Shown here one piece after another: positions 1 to 9,845 of a DNA stretch of 64,000 nucleotides (positions are counted from its first letter, which is position 1; the number at the start of each line of letters is the position of its first letter). The translations under genes were made by a program, and so were the position numbers. Origin of the DNA: Ch67 sp041395845 (GTDB lineage Bacteria; Pseudomonadota; Gammaproteobacteria; Pseudomonadales; Ketobacteraceae); the NCBI GenBank assembly GCA_041395845.1, contig JAWKZS010000005.1, positions 124,001-188,000 of the forward strand, read 5' to 3'. The notes beneath the pieces are model-generated. The model ran no database searches, was not told where the DNA came from, and saw only the letters and a program-made list of their open reading frames with translations.

Positions 1-267
1 GCCTACCTCGATACCTTGCCGTTTTCGGCACGTTACTATTCGGCGGACAGGGTGCTGCAGGTGGAAAGCGAGCAGTTGACGGAGTGGCTGGCGACGCGGA
101 CCGAACCGGCGCTGCTGGCGGTCAGGCTGCGCGATCGCAACCGGCAGCAGGCGCTGGCAGCCGCCGGCTATGCACCCAACGCCCAGAGCAGCCGTTTCAT
201 GCTGTATCGGATTCAGCCGCAACCGGTTGCCATCGGCGCCTGGAAGCCCGCTAGTCCTGACGGGTAA
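1..267 (+). CDS. C-terminal end of an ArnT/PMT-like glycosyltransferase (5' partial)
   Basis: The reading frame is open from the first base, reads AYLDTLPFSARYY, and stops at TAA 265-267, so this is the last 88 codons of a longer gene beginning outside the window. The PFSARYYS-type strand followed by a small mixed alpha/beta tail resembles the soluble C-terminal domain of membrane glycosyltransferases of the ArnT/dolichyl-P-mannose transferase superfamily, which move lipid-linked sugars in the inner membrane. That assignment rests on a short, weakly conserved segment. No membrane helix or catalytic residue is in view. The TTG at 16 is not needed as a start. The 3' end overlaps the convergent histidine kinase gene by 17 bp, so the two mRNAs are antisense at their ends. 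Confidence 0.45.
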   Translation, partial: AYLDTLPFSARYYSADRVLQVESEQLTEWLATRTEPALLAVRLRDRNRQQALAAAGYAPNAQSSRFMLYRIQPQPVAIGAWKPASPDG

Positions 268-1495
268 AGCTGATCGTCACGCGCTGACCGTCGCTGTCGG
301 CCGACAGGTCAATCCGCCAGGCCAGGTGGTCACAGATCAGTCCCACGATGTACAGCCCGAGTCCTGATGTCGGCCGGAAATCGGCAGGCATCAGACCGCC
401 GGCCGCCAGCAGATTGCCACGATCCACCACATCCACCCGGTCGGCGTGCTCGACAATGGTGACCGGCCCCTGGGTATGCTGCAGGGCATTGCCAATCAGG
501 TTGTTAAACAGCATCCGCACCAGTGACAGATCCGTGCTGACCAGGGCCGGCGCGGACTCGCACTGCAACTGCAGGCGTTCGGCATAACCTGCATCCTGCA
601 ACCGGTAATCCTGCACGATCTGCTCCAGCAGGCCATGCAGATCCACCGGTACCTGCTGCAGCTGGCCCGGGTCCTGGCGCACCAGCGCCAATAAGGCGCG
701 GATGTTCTCGGCCATGGCGTCCGCCGCAACGATAATGCGTTGCAGGGTGCGGGCGTCGTCTGCCTGCAGCTGCTGGCGGGATTCCATGATCCGCGCTGCA
801 CCCAGCACCACCGCCACCGGGGTCCGCAATTCGTGGGACGCCAGCGCGATCAGATTGCGCTCCCGCACGCGGGCAGCCTCGATATCCCGCAGCAGACGAT
901 TGAAGGCGGCAGCAATGGCATTGAGCTCTGCATCGACGTGCTGTTCGCTCAGGGACAGTGCAGTGCCACCGGCATTGAGGTTGTCGATCTGGCCGGCAAA
1001 CGCACGCACCGGCTGCGCAATGCGCCGACTGAACAGGATCGCCAGCACGAGACAGCACGCCGCCAGCAGCAAGGCCAGCAGCATGATGTACAGGGTCAGA
1101 CGGGTTTCCCGCGCCTCAAACAGGCGCAGGTCCTTGGCCAGATAGAAATGGCCTTCCGGGAACAGGGTGCTGATCACAAAGTATTCATGGCCATCCACGA
1201 TGACTTCGCCCTCGAACGGCGTCGGGACATTCGCAAACACGGCAGGCAAACGGTAACCCGGCAGCAAGCTGTTGGGCACGAACAGGCTGACCACCTGCGC
1301 CGTCACCACATGCTGCAGCCGGTTGCGATCCCCATGTTCGGCGAAAAACTGGATTTCGGCATCGCGATCGGACGCCAGCATGGTCTGCTCCAGATCTTCC
1401 AGCGCCCACCAGGCAAACAGCAGGATACTGCCCAGCACCACCAGATTGACCAGCAGGACCATACGAAAGACGCGTTGCCGCAGGGAACGGGCCAT
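251..1495 (-). CDS. Two-component sensor histidine kinase (HAMP-HisKA-HATPase)
   Basis: This is a 414-residue inner-membrane kinase. Transmembrane helices lie at about 12-31 and 134-155 and enclose a periplasmic sensor of roughly 100 residues. A HAMP linker follows at about 156-208. The phospho-acceptor box ASHELRTPV has His221, the N-box is NNLIGNALQH (331-340), and the G-box is GLGLYIV (about 378-384). The gene starts 3 nt after the stop of the OmpR-type regulator at 1499-2191, so the pair is one regulator-kinase operon. The signal is not evident; the periplasmic domain has no motif I recognise. The tail of HATPase is short but complete. The final 17 bp overlap the opposing upstream gene. 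Confidence 0.9.
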   Translation of the reverse strand: MARSLRQRVFRMVLLVNLVVLGSILLFAWWALEDLEQTMLASDRDAEIQFFAEHGDRNRLQHVVTAQVVSLFVPNSLLPGYRLPAVFANVPTPFEGEVIVDGHEYFVISTLFPEGHFYLAKDLRLFEARETRLTLYIMLLALLLAACCLVLAILFSRRIAQPVRAFAGQIDNLNAGGTALSLSEQHVDAELNAIAAAFNRLLRDIEAARVRERNLIALASHELRTPVAVVLGAARIMESRQQLQADDARTLQRIIVAADAMAENIRALLALVRQDPGQLQQVPVDLHGLLEQIVQDYRLQDAGYAERLQLQCESAPALVSTDLSLVRMLFNNLIGNALQHTQGPVTIVEHADRVDVVDRGNLLAAGGLMPADFRPTSGLGLYIVGLICDHLAWRIDLSADSDGQRVTISFTRQD

Positions 1496-1498
1496 GAA

Positions 1499-2191
1499 TC
1501 ACTCCTGCTCCGGATCAAGCTGGTAACCGCGCCCGTAGATGCCTTTGATGAGCGAACGGCCCAATTCCTTTTTCAGCAGCTTGCGCAGCAGATAGATGTG
1601 GGTGCGAATGGTGTGCTCCTCTTTGTCGGAGACGCCCCACAGCAGTTCACTGATGGCTTCATAGCCGAGAAAGTAGGGATAGGCGCGCATCAGGCCTTCG
1701 AACAGCGTGGCACTGAGGCCCGACAGCACCAGGCGCCGGCCGTCGTCGAGACTGACCGTGAGGGAACCCGGCACGTAACCGACATCGCCGGCCCGCAACT
1801 GATCGGACGCCGGATGGGCGCGTCGCGCCAGGGCCTGAATCCGCAATTCCAGCTCGCGGATATCGAAGGGTTTGGTCAGGTAATCATCGGCGCCCCCACC
1901 GAAACCCCGCTGCTTGTCATCGATGGCGTCCAGCGCTGTCAGCAGCAATACCGGGGTGGTCTTGCGCAATTCACGGCGCAGGCGTTCGCACAGGGTGATA
2001 CCCGACACACCGGGCAGCATGACGTCCAGCACGATCACATCGTAATCCTGGGTCGCCAGCAGATGCAGGGCGGTCAGACCGTCGGCGGCGAAATCGACGT
2101 CATAGCGACTGGCGACAAAGAATTCTGCGAGGTTTTCCAGCAGTGCCTTGTTGTCTTCGACGAACAGAATCCGCAATTTTTCAGGCAGCAT
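1499..2191 (-). CDS. OmpR/PhoB-family response regulator
   Basis: This 230-residue regulator has an N-terminal receiver (about 5-120) with the acidic pocket VEDN, phospho-acceptor Asp56 in VIVLDVMLPG, the switch Thr in LLLTALDA and the conserved Lys in LTKPFD. A C-terminal winged-helix DNA-binding domain follows (about 130-228), with the signature HTIRTHIYLLRKLLKK and RGYQL near the end. It should bind DNA as a dimer after phosphorylation by the kinase encoded 3 nt downstream. The specific regulon cannot be read from the sequence. The receiver is phylogenetically ordinary. Upstream, towards the 2235 stop of the hybrid kinase, there is only about 40 bp, so the pair may be read through from the hybrid-kinase operon. 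Confidence 0.9.
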   Translation of the reverse strand: MLPEKLRILFVEDNKALLENLAEFFVASRYDVDFAADGLTALHLLATQDYDVIVLDVMLPGVSGITLCERLRRELRKTTPVLLLTALDAIDDKQRGFGGGADDYLTKPFDIRELELRIQALARRAHPASDQLRAGDVGYVPGSLTVSLDDGRRLVLSGLSATLFEGLMRAYPYFLGYEAISELLWGVSDKEEHTIRTHIYLLRKLLKKELGRSLIKGIYGRGYQLDPEQE

Positions 2192-2234
2192 GGCTCAGCC
2201 TATCGCACCTTGAGTCGTGGGCACGGCTGAATTG

Positions 2235-5200
2235 TCACCGATGCTGCTGCGACTTGTCACGGTCCACGGTGGACGAATCCGGGAGCATCTGCTGCAGCAA
2301 CTCGCGCAGGCCGTCGCGCAAGTGCAGCGCCAGGGTGGCAATCTGCTGCCAATCGCCAGTTTTGGCCGCCGCTTCCAGCGCGCCAGCGAGCTGCTCGACC
2401 GCGACGGCTTTCAGCTGGCCGGCACTGCCCTTGATGGCGTGGGCCTGGCGCACGACCTGCTCTGCATCCTGCCGGGAAAGCGCATGATCGAGCCCTCCGA
2501 TGCGTTCGGGAATGTTATCCGCGAACAGCTGCACCAGGATCTGCAGGCGATCCTCCCGGCCTTTCAGCATATCCAGCAGCGCGTCCCGGTCCCACACGGT
2601 TACGGGCGCAGAGACAGCGGGGTCGGGCTCGATATCCGCCCCGGTTTCCCCCAGCAGCCAGTGCCGCAGTTTGCGATACAGGGTGGGGGCCACCACCGGC
2701 TTGCTGATGTAGTCATTCATGCCGGCGGCCAGGCATTTTTCCCGATCCCCTTTCATGGCGTTGGCGGTCATGGCGATCACCGGTACCGTGCTGTGATGGG
2801 GTCCGCCGGCGCCCTGGCGTAGCGCCAGCGTCGCGGCGAAACCGTCCATTTCCGGCATCTGACAATCCATCAGGATCAGGGTGTAGGCGTCCTTGGCATC
2901 GGTGCTGGCGAGCAGGCGCAGCGCTTCGGCACCATCGGCAGCCACATCCACCGTCAGCCCGATCTCGGCCAGCATCAGTTTGGCCACTTCCTGGTTGACG
3001 ACGTTGTCTTCCACCAGCAGCAGCCGGGTGTGAGCGGGCCAGACGGGTTGCGACAGGGGCTCCATCTGCAGCGTCTTGACGTAATGACGGGTCACCAGGG
3101 GTTCGGCAGCAGCCAGGGCCGCACCATTGTCCAGCACAACCTGCAGGGCCCGGATCAGGTCATCGGGTGTGACCGGCTTGGGGAAATAGGCAGCAAAGCC
3201 GATGCCGGCAAACAGATTGGCATCGCCCCGGTGGGTGACACTGGTCATCATGATCCAGCGGCATGGCGCTGAAGCGCGGATCGGCCTTGAGCGCCTGGCC
3301 CAGCTCGGCGCCATCCATCCCCGGCAGCACCCGATCGAGGATGGCAAGGTCGAACGGCTTGCCTTCGCTCCGGCGTACTTTCCAGCTGGCTGGCACAGCG
3401 CGCCAGTGCCGCCGCTGCGCTGTCGGCTTCACTGACATCCGCCCCCCAGTAACGCAGCTGCTGGCGCAGCACTTCGCGGTTGGTCTGGTTATCGTCGACG
3501 ATCAGGATATGCCGATTATTCAGATCGATCCGCGGTACCGATGCCGGCGCCTGACGCGCCCGCTGCAGCAGCAGGGTGAAGCTGAAACAGCTGCCGCTGC
3601 CGGGTTTGCTGGTGGCATGGATATCGCCCTCCATCAGTTCGCAGATTTTCTTGCTGATGGCCAGCCCCAGGCCGGTACCGCCGTACTGGCGGGTGGTGCT
3701 GGCATCACCCTGGGTGAAGGGCTGGAACAGTTCGGGTATGCGTTCCGGGGCAATACCGATACCGGTGTCAGTCACGCTGCCCCGCAGCAGCAGCCCACCG
3801 GCACGGGTTTCCAGACGGGCGCGAATCAGTACTTCGCCCGCCGTGGTGAACTTGATGGCGTTGCCCACCAGATTGGTGAAGACTTGCCGCACCCGGCCGG
3901 GGTCGCCACGCACCATGGCCGGTTCCACCCCGGTTACATCCAGGATCAGTTCCAGGCCTTTTTCCTGGGCCCGCAGCGCCATGGTTTCCGCCAGTTCACC
4001 CAGCAGCTGGCGCAGATCGAAATCCAGCGCCTCCAGCTCCAAGCGGCCGGCATCCACCTTGGAAAAATCCAGAATGTCATTGAGCAGGGAGAGCAGGGAT
4101 TCCGCACTGGACAGGGCGATGCGGACCTTGCGCCGCTGCTCTTCGCTCAGGGATTCCCGCTGCAGCAGGTTGAGCATCCCCAGCACACCATTCATCGGGG
4201 TACGGATTTCATGGCTCATGGTGGCAAGGAATTCGCTCTTGGCGCGGGCAGCGGCTTCTGCCGCATCCCGGGCATTGATCAGCTGCTGTTCGGTAGCGAC
4301 CTGTTCGCTGATATCCAGGTGGGTGCCCACCATCCGCTTGGGGCGGCCGTCCGGCAGCCATTCCACCACCCGGCCGGTATCCAGCACCCACACCCAGTGT
4401 CCCTGCTTGTGGCGCATGCGGGAGCGGCAGCTGTAACGGGCGGTTTCGCCACGCCAGTGGGCCTCCAGCAGACGGCCGGAATGGACCAGATCCTCGGGAT
4501 GGGCATGGGCTTGCCAGGTCGAGATGCTGACGGGCTCGAGCTCGTCCAGCCGGTAGCCGATGATCTCGGCCCAGCGCTCGTTGAAGTGGGTGGCGCCGCT
4601 GGGAATGTCCCAGTCCCAGATACCGACACCGGTGCCATCAATGATCAGTGCCAGCTGTTGACGGCTTTCGGCCAGCTGCCGCTCGGCCTGCTTGCGGGTC
4701 GAGATATCTTCCACGATCGACCAGATGAGGGTGCGCCCGGAGGCGTCGTGGATCAGCATGCCGTTCAGTTTGACCGGATAACGGCTGCCATCCTTGCGGA
4801 TGTATTCCTTCTGGTAGGGGCCATAGCGGCCCTGCGTTCGCAGCTGCTCCAGCTGGTGCTGTTCCTGCGCTTCGTACTCCTGCGGGGTCAGATCCCAGTA
4901 ACTGAGTTTACCGAACTCCTCCAGGCTGTAACCGGATGGCCGGATCAGCGCGGCATTGCCGTCGATGAACTGGCCGGTGCTGAAGTCGTTGAGGGCAATC
5001 CCGATGGGCGACAGCTCGAACAGGCCGCGCAGCCGGGTGGTCTGCTCCTGACTCTTGCGGATCTGCCAGAAGGCCACCAGGCTGGGCAGCAGTATCAGCA
5101 GGCCCAGGCCCAGCATGGCCAGGCGCAGCAGCCAGGCATTGTCGGCCCGCTTGGGCCAGCCGCCGACCGGCAATGCAGCCATCTGCCAGCTGCCGCTGGG

Positions 5201-5959
5201 CAGGGTGATATCAACCAATACCGGATTGGCGACAAAGATGCCCGCCGCGCCATAGAAGGGTACCCCCGGCTGTCCGTTCGCCCCGACGTGGCGCATGGCG
5301 ATCTGGAGGTGCTGGCTGGCCGCCGTGAGTCCCACGACCTCATACAGCCGGTCTGCATCAATCACGGCGGAAATAAGGCCCCAGAACCGTTCCTGGCCAT
5401 CCTGGTCGGTGTAGCGGATCGGAATCCGTCCGACAATGCCCACGCCCCCCTGCACCAGGCTGATCGGCCCGTCCACCACCATGGACGACTGCTGGGCCGC
5501 CCGTTCCGCACTGCTGCGCTGCTCGGGCAACGCGGTCAGATCGAATCCGATCACCCGCTCGTTGCCTTCCAGGGGGTAGGTCATGCGTACGATCATGTCC
5601 GGCGCGGCCGCGATGTTGCGCAGCTGGGTGGCCGGGGTGACCAGTGGACGGGCATAGTCGGCAAACCGGGCCTGATCCATGTCCGGTTCCAGCGCGATGG
5701 CAGCCACCAGTCCCTGCACCGACTGCAGATTGATATTGATCTGGCCCTCGAGCCGGGCCCGCAGCACGCTTAATTCCTGCAACACATCGCTGCGGGCATG
5801 ATCCAGGGCAACGGCATTGTTGGCGCGATCGACGAAATAGCCGGCCAGCACCAGGCTCAGCAGCATCAGCAGCAGGCTGAATGACGGAAGCCGGCGGCCA
5901 CCCCCCAATGGGGCAGAGCGCCGGGAATCCAGTCCCGCTTCAGGCTGTCCAGTGGCCAT
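2235..5959 (-). pseudogene. BarA-type hybrid histidine kinase, interrupted by two apparent +1 frameshifts
   Basis: Read across three frames this is one protein of about 1,240 residues: N-terminal membrane helix, CHASE-type periplasmic domain, second helix, two PAS domains, HisKA (FLATMSHEIRTPMNG), HATPase (GTGLGLAISKKI), receiver 1, receiver 2 (LLLVEDN, LILMDCQMPEMDG, ISKPV) and a C-terminal HPt domain (AHAIKGSAGQL). The first frame (3248-5959) leaves receiver 1 after about CASQLE. The middle piece, with the phospho-acceptor motif FDLAILDRVLPGMDG, lies in a second frame (about 3260-3385). The rest (from about 3255 down to 2235) lies in a third. Removing one base near 3378-3382 and one near 3254-3258 would restore an uninterrupted receiver. 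Both events behave as single-base insertions, so this is either a decaying gene or two sequencing errors. As read, the kinase core and the receiver2-HPt relay would be separate polypeptides, and receiver 1 is lost. Confidence 0.75.
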
Positions 5960-5977
5960 GGGTGCTCCGTTGGAAAA

Positions 5978-6343
5978 TCAGCAGATAAGTTCGCGCAGGC
6001 GTGTGAGCAGTTGGTTTTCATCCAGCGGCTTGGTGATCAGGTCTGTCACGCCACTGGCACGGATGTCTTCGTCTTCGCCCTTGATGGCATGGGCCGTCAG
6101 GGCAATGATGGGCATGCTGCGGAACTGCTCCATCGCCCGCAGGCGACGGGTGGCCTCTTTGCCGTCGATACCCGGCAACGAGATATCCATCAACACCACA
6201 TCATAGTGATCACGCTGGATCTGCTCCAGGCATTCCTCGCCGGTGCAAACACCAGTAACGTCATAATGCTCGTCTTCGAGAATCCAAGTGACGAGTTTCA
6301 TGTTATCGGGGTTATCTTCTACCACCAGGACTTTGCGACTCAT
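5978..6343 (-). CDS. Single-domain CheY-like response regulator
   Basis: This 121-residue protein is only a receiver domain. It has VVEDN near the N-terminus, the phospho-acceptor Asp in VVLMDISLPGIDG (about residue 54), Thr in IIALTAHAIKG and Lys in ITKPLDE. It has no output domain, so it probably acts by protein contact or as a phosphate shuttle. Its stop lies 18 nt before the start of the downstream hybrid kinase gene on the same strand, so the two are very likely co-transcribed. It resembles the DivK-type regulators often encoded beside large hybrid kinases. If the hybrid kinase really is broken, this receiver may now answer to another kinase. Confidence 0.88.
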   Translation of the reverse strand: MSRKVLVVEDNPDNMKLVTWILEDEHYDVTGVCTGEECLEQIQRDHYDVVLMDISLPGIDGKEATRRLRAMEQFRSMPIIALTAHAIKGEDEDIRASGVTDLITKPLDENQLLTRLRELIC

Positions 6344-6417
6344 TTAAAACGCACTCCCGCAGACTGCCACGCTCATACCATAACGGAAGTCTAGCAGGGG
6401 GCAGGGATTTTGCTCGC

Positions 6418-8019
6418 TCACTGACCGCCCACGGCGCTGGGCAGAGGGGGCTGGTAGATGACGTAATGGTTGCGGCCGTTTTCCTTGACCTGGTACATGG
6501 CCTTGTCCGCCTGGGCGATCAGGTCGCCAAGTGACTGACTGTGTTGGGGATACAGCGCAATGCCGATGCTGGCGCCGACGGTATCGCTGCGGCCATTACC
6601 CAGTTCGATGGGCTTGGCCAGCTGCTGGAGGATCTTGGCTGCCACAATGGGCACCGCATCGATGTCCTGGCCGGGATACACCAGCACGACAAACTCGTCG
6701 CCACCCCAGCGGATCACAATGTCCTGCTTGCGCAGGGAACGAACCAGACGGTCGGCGATGGTCTTCAGCACCCGGTCGCCGGCATCGTGGCCGTAGGTAT
6801 CATTGATCGGCTTGAAGCGGTCGAGGTCCACCAGCATCAGCGCGCAGGTCAGCTGATGACTGCGGGCATTCTCCAGGGCCAACTGTAACTCACGCTCGCC
6901 GGCGCGCCGGTTGTACAGCTGGGTGAGGGGGTCGCGCTCGGCTTCCTGGCGGGTCTGTTGTTCCCGTCGGGTGCGTTCCGACACGTCATACAGGATGCAT
7001 TCGATCAACAGGTTGCCCTGCTCGTCGCTGACCGACGAGAACAGGGCATGAAGCCAGCGCGCAGCATCGGCCCGGGTACCGGACAGCTGCAGGTCCTCGC
7101 TGATCGGGGCGCGGTCCAGTACCGCATGATCCAGCAGTTCCCGCACCCGGCTCGCATCGTCGAACAGGTGCACGAAGCTTGCGCCTGGCAGCGCCTCCTC
7201 TTCCAGGCTCATGATGCGATTGAACGAGGGATTGCTCATCAGGATCTGGCCATCCTGGCTGATCAGGGCGATACCGCTGCTGGCGTGATCGAAGATCAGG
7301 CGCAGGCGTTTTTCCACCGCTTCCACGTACTGGCGCAGGCGGCGTTCGCCTTCCAGGGTCAATTGGGTGGCTTCCAGCAGGCCGTTGATGTCGGTGACCA
7401 GCTGCCCGACTTCGTCGTGGCGGTGGCCCTTCAGCACCGGCATGCGGTGTTCGCTGCCGGGCTCGATCTCGTGCAGCCGTTCGGCCAGCTTGTTGAGCGG
7501 ACGGGCCAGCTGCCAGCGCACCAGGGCGATGGCGACGATGGTCAGCAGCAGGGAATGGGCCGCCAGACTGGCCACGTACACCAGCGCCACCTGGCGGGCG
7601 TTGTCCTCGATCAGGCGCTGGTTGGGCTGCAGTGACAGGCTGCCACTGGCCTCGTCCGGCATGAAGGGTGACGCCAGTTCGAAATAGCGCTGGCTGGCTT
7701 CTTTGAACACCGACACGTCGCCCGCCACCACCCGCATCCCCGACTGGGACTGCAGCGATGCCGCCGCCACGATGTCGTTGCTGGCGAGCCCGCGCACCAC
7801 TTCGGTGGCGAGTTCGTGGTTGTCGAGATAGGCCGCCACCGCGGCACTGTTTTCCACGGTACCCACCAGCTGACGCAGCTGGCGGTCGGCCTGGGTCAGC
7901 TGTTCGTCGAACACCAGCTGGTACACCACACCGGACAGCACCACGGTCAGCACCACGGCCACTGCAAAGATCAGCAGCCCACTTCGCAATGACAGTGAAT
8001 GCAGTGGTTTAATCGACAC
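6418..8019 (-). CDS. Membrane diguanylate cyclase (CHASE8-like, HAMP, PAS, GGDEF)
   Basis: This 533-residue inner-membrane protein makes cyclic di-GMP from two GTP. Helices at about 12-35 and 142-165 flank a periplasmic domain of about 105 residues that looks like CHASE8. HAMP (about 165-215), PAS (about 240-355) and GGDEF (about 365-525) follow. The catalytic loop is an intact GGDEF (around residue 445), and RKQD lies exactly five residues before it, which is the RxxD inhibitory site for product feedback. No EAL domain is present. The start overlaps the 3' end of the PstS-like gene (8009-8437) by 11 bp, so translation is probably coupled. The periplasmic sensor and the upstream periplasmic binding protein probably form one signalling unit. 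Confidence 0.92.
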   Translation of the reverse strand: MSIKPLHSLSLRSGLLIFAVAVVLTVVLSGVVYQLVFDEQLTQADRQLRQLVGTVENSAAVAAYLDNHELATEVVRGLASNDIVAAASLQSQSGMRVVAGDVSVFKEASQRYFELASPFMPDEASGSLSLQPNQRLIEDNARQVALVYVASLAAHSLLLTIVAIALVRWQLARPLNKLAERLHEIEPGSEHRMPVLKGHRHDEVGQLVTDINGLLEATQLTLEGERRLRQYVEAVEKRLRLIFDHASSGIALISQDGQILMSNPSFNRIMSLEEEALPGASFVHLFDDASRVRELLDHAVLDRAPISEDLQLSGTRADAARWLHALFSSVSDEQGNLLIECILYDVSERTRREQQTRQEAERDPLTQLYNRRAGERELQLALENARSHQLTCALMLVDLDRFKPINDTYGHDAGDRVLKTIADRLVRSLRKQDIVIRWGGDEFVVLVYPGQDIDAVPIVAAKILQQLAKPIELGNGRSDTVGASIGIALYPQHSQSLGDLIAQADKAMYQVKENGRNHYVIYQPPLPSAVGGQ

Positions 8020-8437
8020 GACCTATGACCTTGACACTGTTATCCACGTCCCGGCTGTCCACATAGCCGATGGCGTTGGGATTCTTGCGAACGGCATCCA
8101 GTACGCTGGCACTGTTGTCCAGCACCTGGGGCGGCGAGGCCCTGCCGGTGAACAGCAGGCGTGCCCAGTAGGCATTCACCTCGGCCACGCTCTTGTTGAC
8201 CAGCTGGCGATAGAACAGGGTCCGGGTTTCAGAATCCGGCGCCTGGTCCAGTCGCAGCACCAGGGTACCATTGGGATAGTGCTGGGTGCGCCCCATGTAC
8301 AGGTCCACCAGCTCGCGCCGGTTCAGGCTGTCCACCGGATTCTGCTTGTTCACCACCACCACGATCTCGGCGCTGGCCGCCGCCGCCAGCAGCAGGCCCA
8401 TCAGGCAAATGAGTATTCGAACGGTTCGCGTCATCAT
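8009..8437 (-). CDS. Small periplasmic PstS-like (phosphate-binding-type) protein
   Basis: The preferred start is the ATG at 8437, giving 142 residues and placing a clean signal peptide (RILICLMGLLLAAAASA) at the N-terminus. The longer frame up to 8551 runs through the upstream gene and is rejected. The mature part (EIVVVVNK..., LVDLYMGRTQ, NPNAIGYVDS) matches the compact PBP-like phosphate-binding-type proteins found without an ABC permease. The start codon overlaps the stop of the upstream outer-membrane gene in TGATG, and the 3' end overlaps the diguanylate cyclase by 11 bp. A role as the periplasmic ligand-sensing partner of that cyclase is inferred from this arrangement. No transport components are nearby. 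Confidence 0.78.
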   Translation of the reverse strand: MMTRTVRILICLMGLLLAAAASAEIVVVVNKQNPVDSLNRRELVDLYMGRTQHYPNGTLVLRLDQAPDSETRTLFYRQLVNKSVAEVNAYWARLLFTGRASPPQVLDNSASVLDAVRKNPNAIGYVDSRDVDNSVKVIGRVD

Positions 8438-9723
8438 CAGAAAATCACATTCAGATTGATGGTGAAGGTGTCGAGGATCTGGTCGTCTTCGGGTGCCACT
8501 TTGGTGTCCCAAATACCAGAACCATACGCGCTCACCCAGGTCCGATCCCACTGCACTTTGAGCGCGGTGTCATAGCGCACATCCCAGCGCATGCCCAGTG
8601 ACAGCGAACTCTGATCCATGCTGGTGTTGTCGAAGGCGGTTTGCAGCGCCTGCCCCAGAAACGCCAGCTGCGCCGACTCCACCGGCAGGAACGGGATGAA
8701 CGGCGGATTCACCTCGATACGCTCATTCTGGTTGTCGGAATCCGCCAGCATGCCGTACACCGTCACCGCCCCGAACTGGCGGCCGATACTGACGTAACTG
8801 TTCAACAGTGCGGGATAGACATCCAGCTGGGAATCGATGTAGCCGACTTCTGCCTGCACCTGCCAGGGCGCGTTGGTGTAGGCGGCGCCAATGGAATGGT
8901 AATAGACCTTGCTGCCGCCGGCTTTGAGGTTGGCCTGCAGGTTGGTAGCTTCGGGCCACAGCAGCACCACTTGTTCGAGAGCATCGGCCAGTGGTTGAAG
9001 GCCAGGAAAGTATTCCTGTTCTTCTTCGACTTCCGTCTGCGACATCGTCATGCGCAGCTGCCAGTGATCGGATTCCCAGCCCAGGGTCACGCCAATAATG
9101 GGTTCCAGAGTGAGGCCCGTTACCCCGTCACCCACCTCGAAGTCGTTGCCGGTGCGGCCACCGTACAGCCTGGCCCGGAACATGCCGTCACCCAGGGGTC
9201 GGGACCAGGTAAGATCCAGACCATCGAAGCTGTAAAAGGCCACAGGGGCATAGAATTCCACCGGCGGACGCACCCACAGATAGGAAAAGCCCACATTGCG
9301 GTATTCCGACAGGGCGTACACATCCAGACCGATACGGCCCACCCTCAGGGTCCAGTCGGGGCTGAAACGATAGCGCAGAAACGCCCATTCGACCTGATTT
9401 TCCAGTACGTCATCAAGGCGATCCCGGATCACCATCTGCACGGCACCGTCGAGCTTTTCCGTCAGCCGCAGGTCCAGCTGCAACCCCAGCAGGGAATCCA
9501 TGGCCCAATCGGCGTCACCATCAAACACCCCCGTACGGGCCAGATCCCGGCGGAAACCCAGGTTGTCATCGCCGCCCTTGACGGCACCGACGGTTGCAAA
9601 CCCACTGAAACGCAGCGCCGGCGAATTCAGGCCGTCGCTCGCACTGGCCGTTGCACCATGGTGAAGCAGTGCCAATGCCAACAGAGCGCTGGCCAATCGG
9701 CGTTTTCGCAAGATTGATCCCAT
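8437..9723 (-). CDS. Outer-membrane beta-barrel porin-like protein
   Basis: The 428-residue product has a signal peptide (ASALLALALLHHGATASAS) and a long series of alternating-hydrophobicity strands, and it ends in NLNVIF, the terminal-Phe signature used by the BAM complex. Signature segments such as TLRVGRIGLDVYALSEYRNVGFSYLWVR resemble the putative porins found next to GGDEF proteins in marine gammaproteobacteria. Its substrate is unknown. It is the first gene of a three-gene operon followed by the PstS-like protein and the diguanylate cyclase, linked by a TGATG overlap. This suggests that uptake or contact at the outer membrane is tied to c-di-GMP output. The 122 bp between this gene and recG should hold the operon promoter. 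Confidence 0.75.
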   Translation of the reverse strand: MGSILRKRRLASALLALALLHHGATASASDGLNSPALRFSGFATVGAVKGGDDNLGFRRDLARTGVFDGDADWAMDSLLGLQLDLRLTEKLDGAVQMVIRDRLDDVLENQVEWAFLRYRFSPDWTLRVGRIGLDVYALSEYRNVGFSYLWVRPPVEFYAPVAFYSFDGLDLTWSRPLGDGMFRARLYGGRTGNDFEVGDGVTGLTLEPIIGVTLGWESDHWQLRMTMSQTEVEEEQEYFPGLQPLADALEQVVLLWPEATNLQANLKAGGSKVYYHSIGAAYTNAPWQVQAEVGYIDSQLDVYPALLNSYVSIGRQFGAVTVYGMLADSDNQNERIEVNPPFIPFLPVESAQLAFLGQALQTAFDNTSMDQSSLSLGMRWDVRYDTALKVQWDRTWVSAYGSGIWDTKVAPEDDQILDTFTINLNVIF

Positions 9724-9845
9724 GTGCTTTCCGTAAACCCGTTGATTTGGTCAATGTTTTTTTCAGTTTAGCAGGGGCGTGTCGGATTGCAGGCAAAATT
9801 CCGGGACTTGACAAACTGCAGGCAGGATGCCGTGTTGGTGAAACG

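Noticed and set aside
3263..5773. 836-residue open frame on the plus strand
   Set aside because: It is antisense to the hybrid kinase whose domains are unmistakable, and its translation shows low-complexity composition with no domain.
8438..8551. Longer N-terminus of the PstS-like protein
   Set aside because: The extension lies in the outer-membrane protein gene, has no signal peptide, and the ATG at 8437 overlaps the upstream stop.
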